Shown here: positions 49,538-51,342 of the stretch, one piece after another
How positions within the stretch are numbered: position 1 is the first letter of the stretch
Layout of the letters: each line of letters begins with the position of its first letter
Assembly (NCBI GenBank): GCA_018780265.1
Contig: JADMJV010000143.1
Span: 6,951 to 58,292, forward strand
Source: a bacterium
GTDB lineage: Bacteria > Vulcanimicrobiota > Xenobia > Xenobiales > JADMJV01
Reading direction: 5' to 3'
Length of the DNA stretch: 51,342 nt
The notes under the pieces: model-generated
What the model was told of the DNA's origin: nothing
Databases searched by the model: none
What the model saw: the letters and a program-made list of their open reading frames with translations, nothing else
Made by a program: the position numbers and the translations under genes

Positions 49538-51340
49538 ACGGGCCATCCTGGCTCGTAGCAGGTCGGCCTCTTTTTGTTGGTAGTGCGGCGCCAGTCGACG
49601 CGCGTCAAGTAAGGCCGAGCCGGTTTCGGCCAATCCGGCCAGTAAGGGTGCCGCAATCAGCAAGACGGGCGTCAATCCGCCAGCCGCCCAGGCCAGCAGG
49701 CCGAAGGCGAGCACCAACCAGGCCAGGGCTCGCGGGGCGCGAAACTGAAACTGCCGGGCGGGTAGCACCTGTGGCGAATCGATCAGGGCCTGAAGGGCCT
49801 GAATTGCTTTGGCCTGCAGGTCCAAAGCCAGATTGATCAGAGCCTGATCGGGAAGCACTCGAAAGCCACTGAGATCGGTGCTCAGGCCTTCGGCGCTGAC
49901 CACCGCGTAAAGGCCGCCACAGCCGATGTTGCTGATGGGCTCCAGAGTGACCCCGGCCTTTACGGGAACAACCACGCCCGGAGTGCTGCCCTGTTCATCC
50001 AGGCACACAATGGTATGACCCACCTGACTGTCAAACCGTTCTAAATGGTATTTTCCGCGAAAGACCAGCGGTCTGGCTCCCGTCTCAGCTGCGACGAATA
50101 CCCGAAACTCCGTGGTCCAGGGGTAGCCGCGTTGAGGGTCGCCCAGGGTCGGCCAGGGCGGAGCCGGGCCCAGCGAGACTCGACAGCCCCCCGAGGGGCG
50201 CAGACAGATGCCCCCCCCAGAGGGCATGGTTCCCCCAAACAATGCTTCCAGGAAATGCCAGTGGGGTACTTCGCGAGTTCCCACCGGAGTGGCGTGGCTC
50301 ATCTGACGGGGCCGGTCGTGTTGTTGCCAGCCAACTCGACCGTTGGCCAGTTTACCGTTGAGGAACAGCGGTAAAGGGGAAAAAATGCAGCGAGCCACCA
50401 GGTGTTCCATGATCGGCTCCCATTCGGGGCAGGTCCAGGTCGCCACAAGACAGAGGTGGGGATGGGATTCTGAGAAGTCCAGCTTGGAACCCAGCAAGAC
50501 GAAAGATTCGTCGCCGTGGGACAGACAGATGGCTTGCACCCGACCATGACTTAACGAGCAAATTCCTACGGCCAGGTAGTGCTCGGCCGAATCCCCGCCG
50601 GCCAGCACATGGTTTTCAAATCCGGACTCGAAAGCCACCGGTGAGAAAGGCCTGGCGGGCGAATGAAGACTGATCCGCAATTGGTGGGGGCTCATCTCTA
50701 CGTGCAGTTCGCTGCCCCCTATCGTGACCATGGCCTGGATAATCTTGAGTATTCTGTCTTCCTGGCGGGCAAAGGTGGCCGTGCCCAGTTTGGTTAGGGC
50801 CTGAGGCAGGGCCAGGGTAAAAGTCCCGCTTGAATCATAACTGCCGTCTCGATAGGGAAGGGCCAGTTCGGCGGTAGGCGGGGGTCGTCTGGTGGGCTCG
50901 GTCGGTAGGGTTGCTGCCAGGCGGGGGACGGATTTGGGTTCGTAAAGGACAAGAAAGATTCCCATGATCGTGGCGATGAGGGACGCCACTGCTGCCATGG
51001 GGGCAAACTCGCCCATATATGCGGACATGGCGTTGGTGGATCGACCGTTAATGCTGTATATGAAAGAGCCCCGGAATTTTTCAATGTGGTCGCCCACCAG
51101 GATTTGATGGTGGACCGAGATCGCCGAGATGATTCGTCCGTCTTTCAGGCGCACCGATGGAGCGTGATTTTTGGTGTCCCTAGCGATTTTTTCGACGACT
51201 TCGCCACTACCCGATTCGGTGTAGATCTCTGGCGCCACGCCAAAAAGCACCGTGCCGCCCAGAAATAGCCATATCCCGGCGGGCAGGCCAGGAACCAATA
51301 GCCATTTTTTCAGGGAGACATGACCCATGCAAGGGAGCAT
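49460..51340 (-). CDS. membrane-anchored member of the unnamed family
   Basis: 626 residues, starting at ATG 51340 or 51328 near the window edge; no strong ribosome site. Spans: VPGLPAGIWLFLGGTVLFG (near 17-35), AAVASLIATIMGIFLVLYE (116-134), and two near the C-terminus (LAWLVLAFGLLAWAAGG, PVLLIAAPLLAGLAETG). Residues about 190-525 resemble the 406-residue protein at 29883: GGSELHVEMSPHQLRISL, ICLSHGDESFVLLGSKL, PLPLFLNG (322-329), VPVKAGVTLEPI (458-469) and GGLYA (475-479). A Gly/Pro-rich insert lies between (about 340-410). No enzyme motif recognised. Its last 26 codons overlap the convergent phosphatase. Confidence 0.78.
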   Translation of the reverse strand: MLPCMGHVSLKKWLLVPGLPAGIWLFLGGTVLFGVAPEIYTESGSGEVVEKIARDTKNHAPSVRLKDGRIISAISVHHQILVGDHIEKFRGSFIYSINGRSTNAMSAYMGEFAPMAAVASLIATIMGIFLVLYEPKSVPRLAATLPTEPTRRPPPTAELALPYRDGSYDSSGTFTLALPQALTKLGTATFARQEDRILKIIQAMVTIGGSELHVEMSPHQLRISLHSPARPFSPVAFESGFENHVLAGGDSAEHYLAVGICSLSHGRVQAICLSHGDESFVLLGSKLDFSESHPHLCLVATWTCPEWEPIMEHLVARCIFSPLPLFLNGKLANGRVGWQQHDRPRQMSHATPVGTREVPHWHFLEALFGGTMPSGGGICLRPSGGCRVSLGPAPPWPTLGDPQRGYPWTTEFRVFVAAETGARPLVFRGKYHLERFDSQVGHTIVCLDEQGSTPGVVVPVKAGVTLEPISNIGCGGLYAVVSAEGLSTDLSGFRVLPDQALINLALDLQAKAIQALQALIDSPQVLPARQFQFRAPRALAWLVLAFGLLAWAAGGLTPVLLIAAPLLAGLAETGSALLDARRLAPHYQQKEADLLRARMARLSSGNDQKGQVIVGFSPSRKGFYGM

Positions 51341-51342
51341 AC

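Noticed and set aside
1..51342. tRNA, rRNA, CRISPR arrays, intact insertion sequences or prophage
   Set aside because: Gaps between genes are mostly under 130 bases and none shows a cloverleaf, spaced repeats, terminal inverted repeats with a transposase, or phage genes.

Overview
The window (about 51 kb, GC-rich, tightly packed) looks like a chromosomal segment of a diderm (Gram-negative type) bacterium. This rests on a large AsmA/TamB-like envelope protein, lipobox and Sec signal peptides, type IV pilin-like genes, PilZ, hybrid kinase and SpoIIE-phosphatase signalling, and a eukaryote-like Ser/Thr kinase. Many proteins match no family I recognise, and GTG and TTG starts are common. This fits an uncultured or sparsely sampled phylum (for example Xenobia/WPS-2 or a neighbour); that placement is a guess from general look, not from a marker gene. 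I saw no rRNA, tRNA, CRISPR array, intact transposase or phage module.

Layout. 0-6.4 kb: an edge-truncated PilZ gene divergent from a leucine-degradation operon (carboxyltransferase, biotin carboxylase, separate biotin carrier, HMG-CoA lyase), then the GTPase YchF and a small exported protein, closed by a clear hairpin terminator. 6.9-14.2 kb: EF-hand/M14 carboxypeptidase, CinA, a VapBC pair, gamma-glutamyltransferase, a propeller lipoprotein and a secreted matrixin-like protease. 14.3-19.1 kb: an unknown protein and the 1157-residue AsmA/TamB-like protein. 19.1-21.0 kb: a second VapBC pair and two small membrane-associated proteins. 21.0-23.2 kb: a decay zone with an internally deleted HAD phosphatase and an internally deleted molybdopterin oxidoreductase around an intact zinc-ribbon membrane protein. 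23.2-28.2 kb: small membrane and NTF2-like proteins, an S9 peptidase, an unknown exported protein and an XRE-type regulator. 28.2-31.1 kb: a Ser/Thr kinase, a 0.7 kb stretch with scraps of a reverse transcriptase and a retropepsin-like protease, and a protein of an unnamed family. 31.2-37.6 kb: a DUF2306 membrane protein, aldehyde dehydrogenase, saccharopine-dehydrogenase-like enzyme, 56-residue membrane peptide and NCS1 transporter, mostly joined by 4-base or similar overlaps, then an exported amine oxidase and a convergent cytochrome c. 38.0-41.6 kb: a pilin-like operon followed by a structured leader and a coiled-coil protein. 41.6-49.5 kb: a STAS/SpoIIE/HATPase partner-switching pair divergent from a 1562-residue hybrid kinase and a second REC-SpoIIE phosphatase. 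49.5-51.3 kb: a membrane-anchored paralogue of the unnamed family seen at 30 kb.

How the genes may work together. Exported or peptide-directed hydrolases (M14, S9, GGT, matrixin) plus branched-chain amino acid breakdown, aldehyde dehydrogenase and amine oxidase suggest a heterotroph living on proteins, peptides and amines. The 38-49.5 kb block combines surface appendage genes with a phosphorelay that ends in two serine phosphatases and a STAS protein, so appendage or stress output is probably set by partner switching. The best candidates for undescribed biology are the two-member unnamed family, the single-chain REC-phosphatase-HATPase switch beside its STAS protein, the leader with two competing stems before the coiled-coil gene, and the dehydrogenase/NCS1 transporter operon with its 56-residue membrane peptide.
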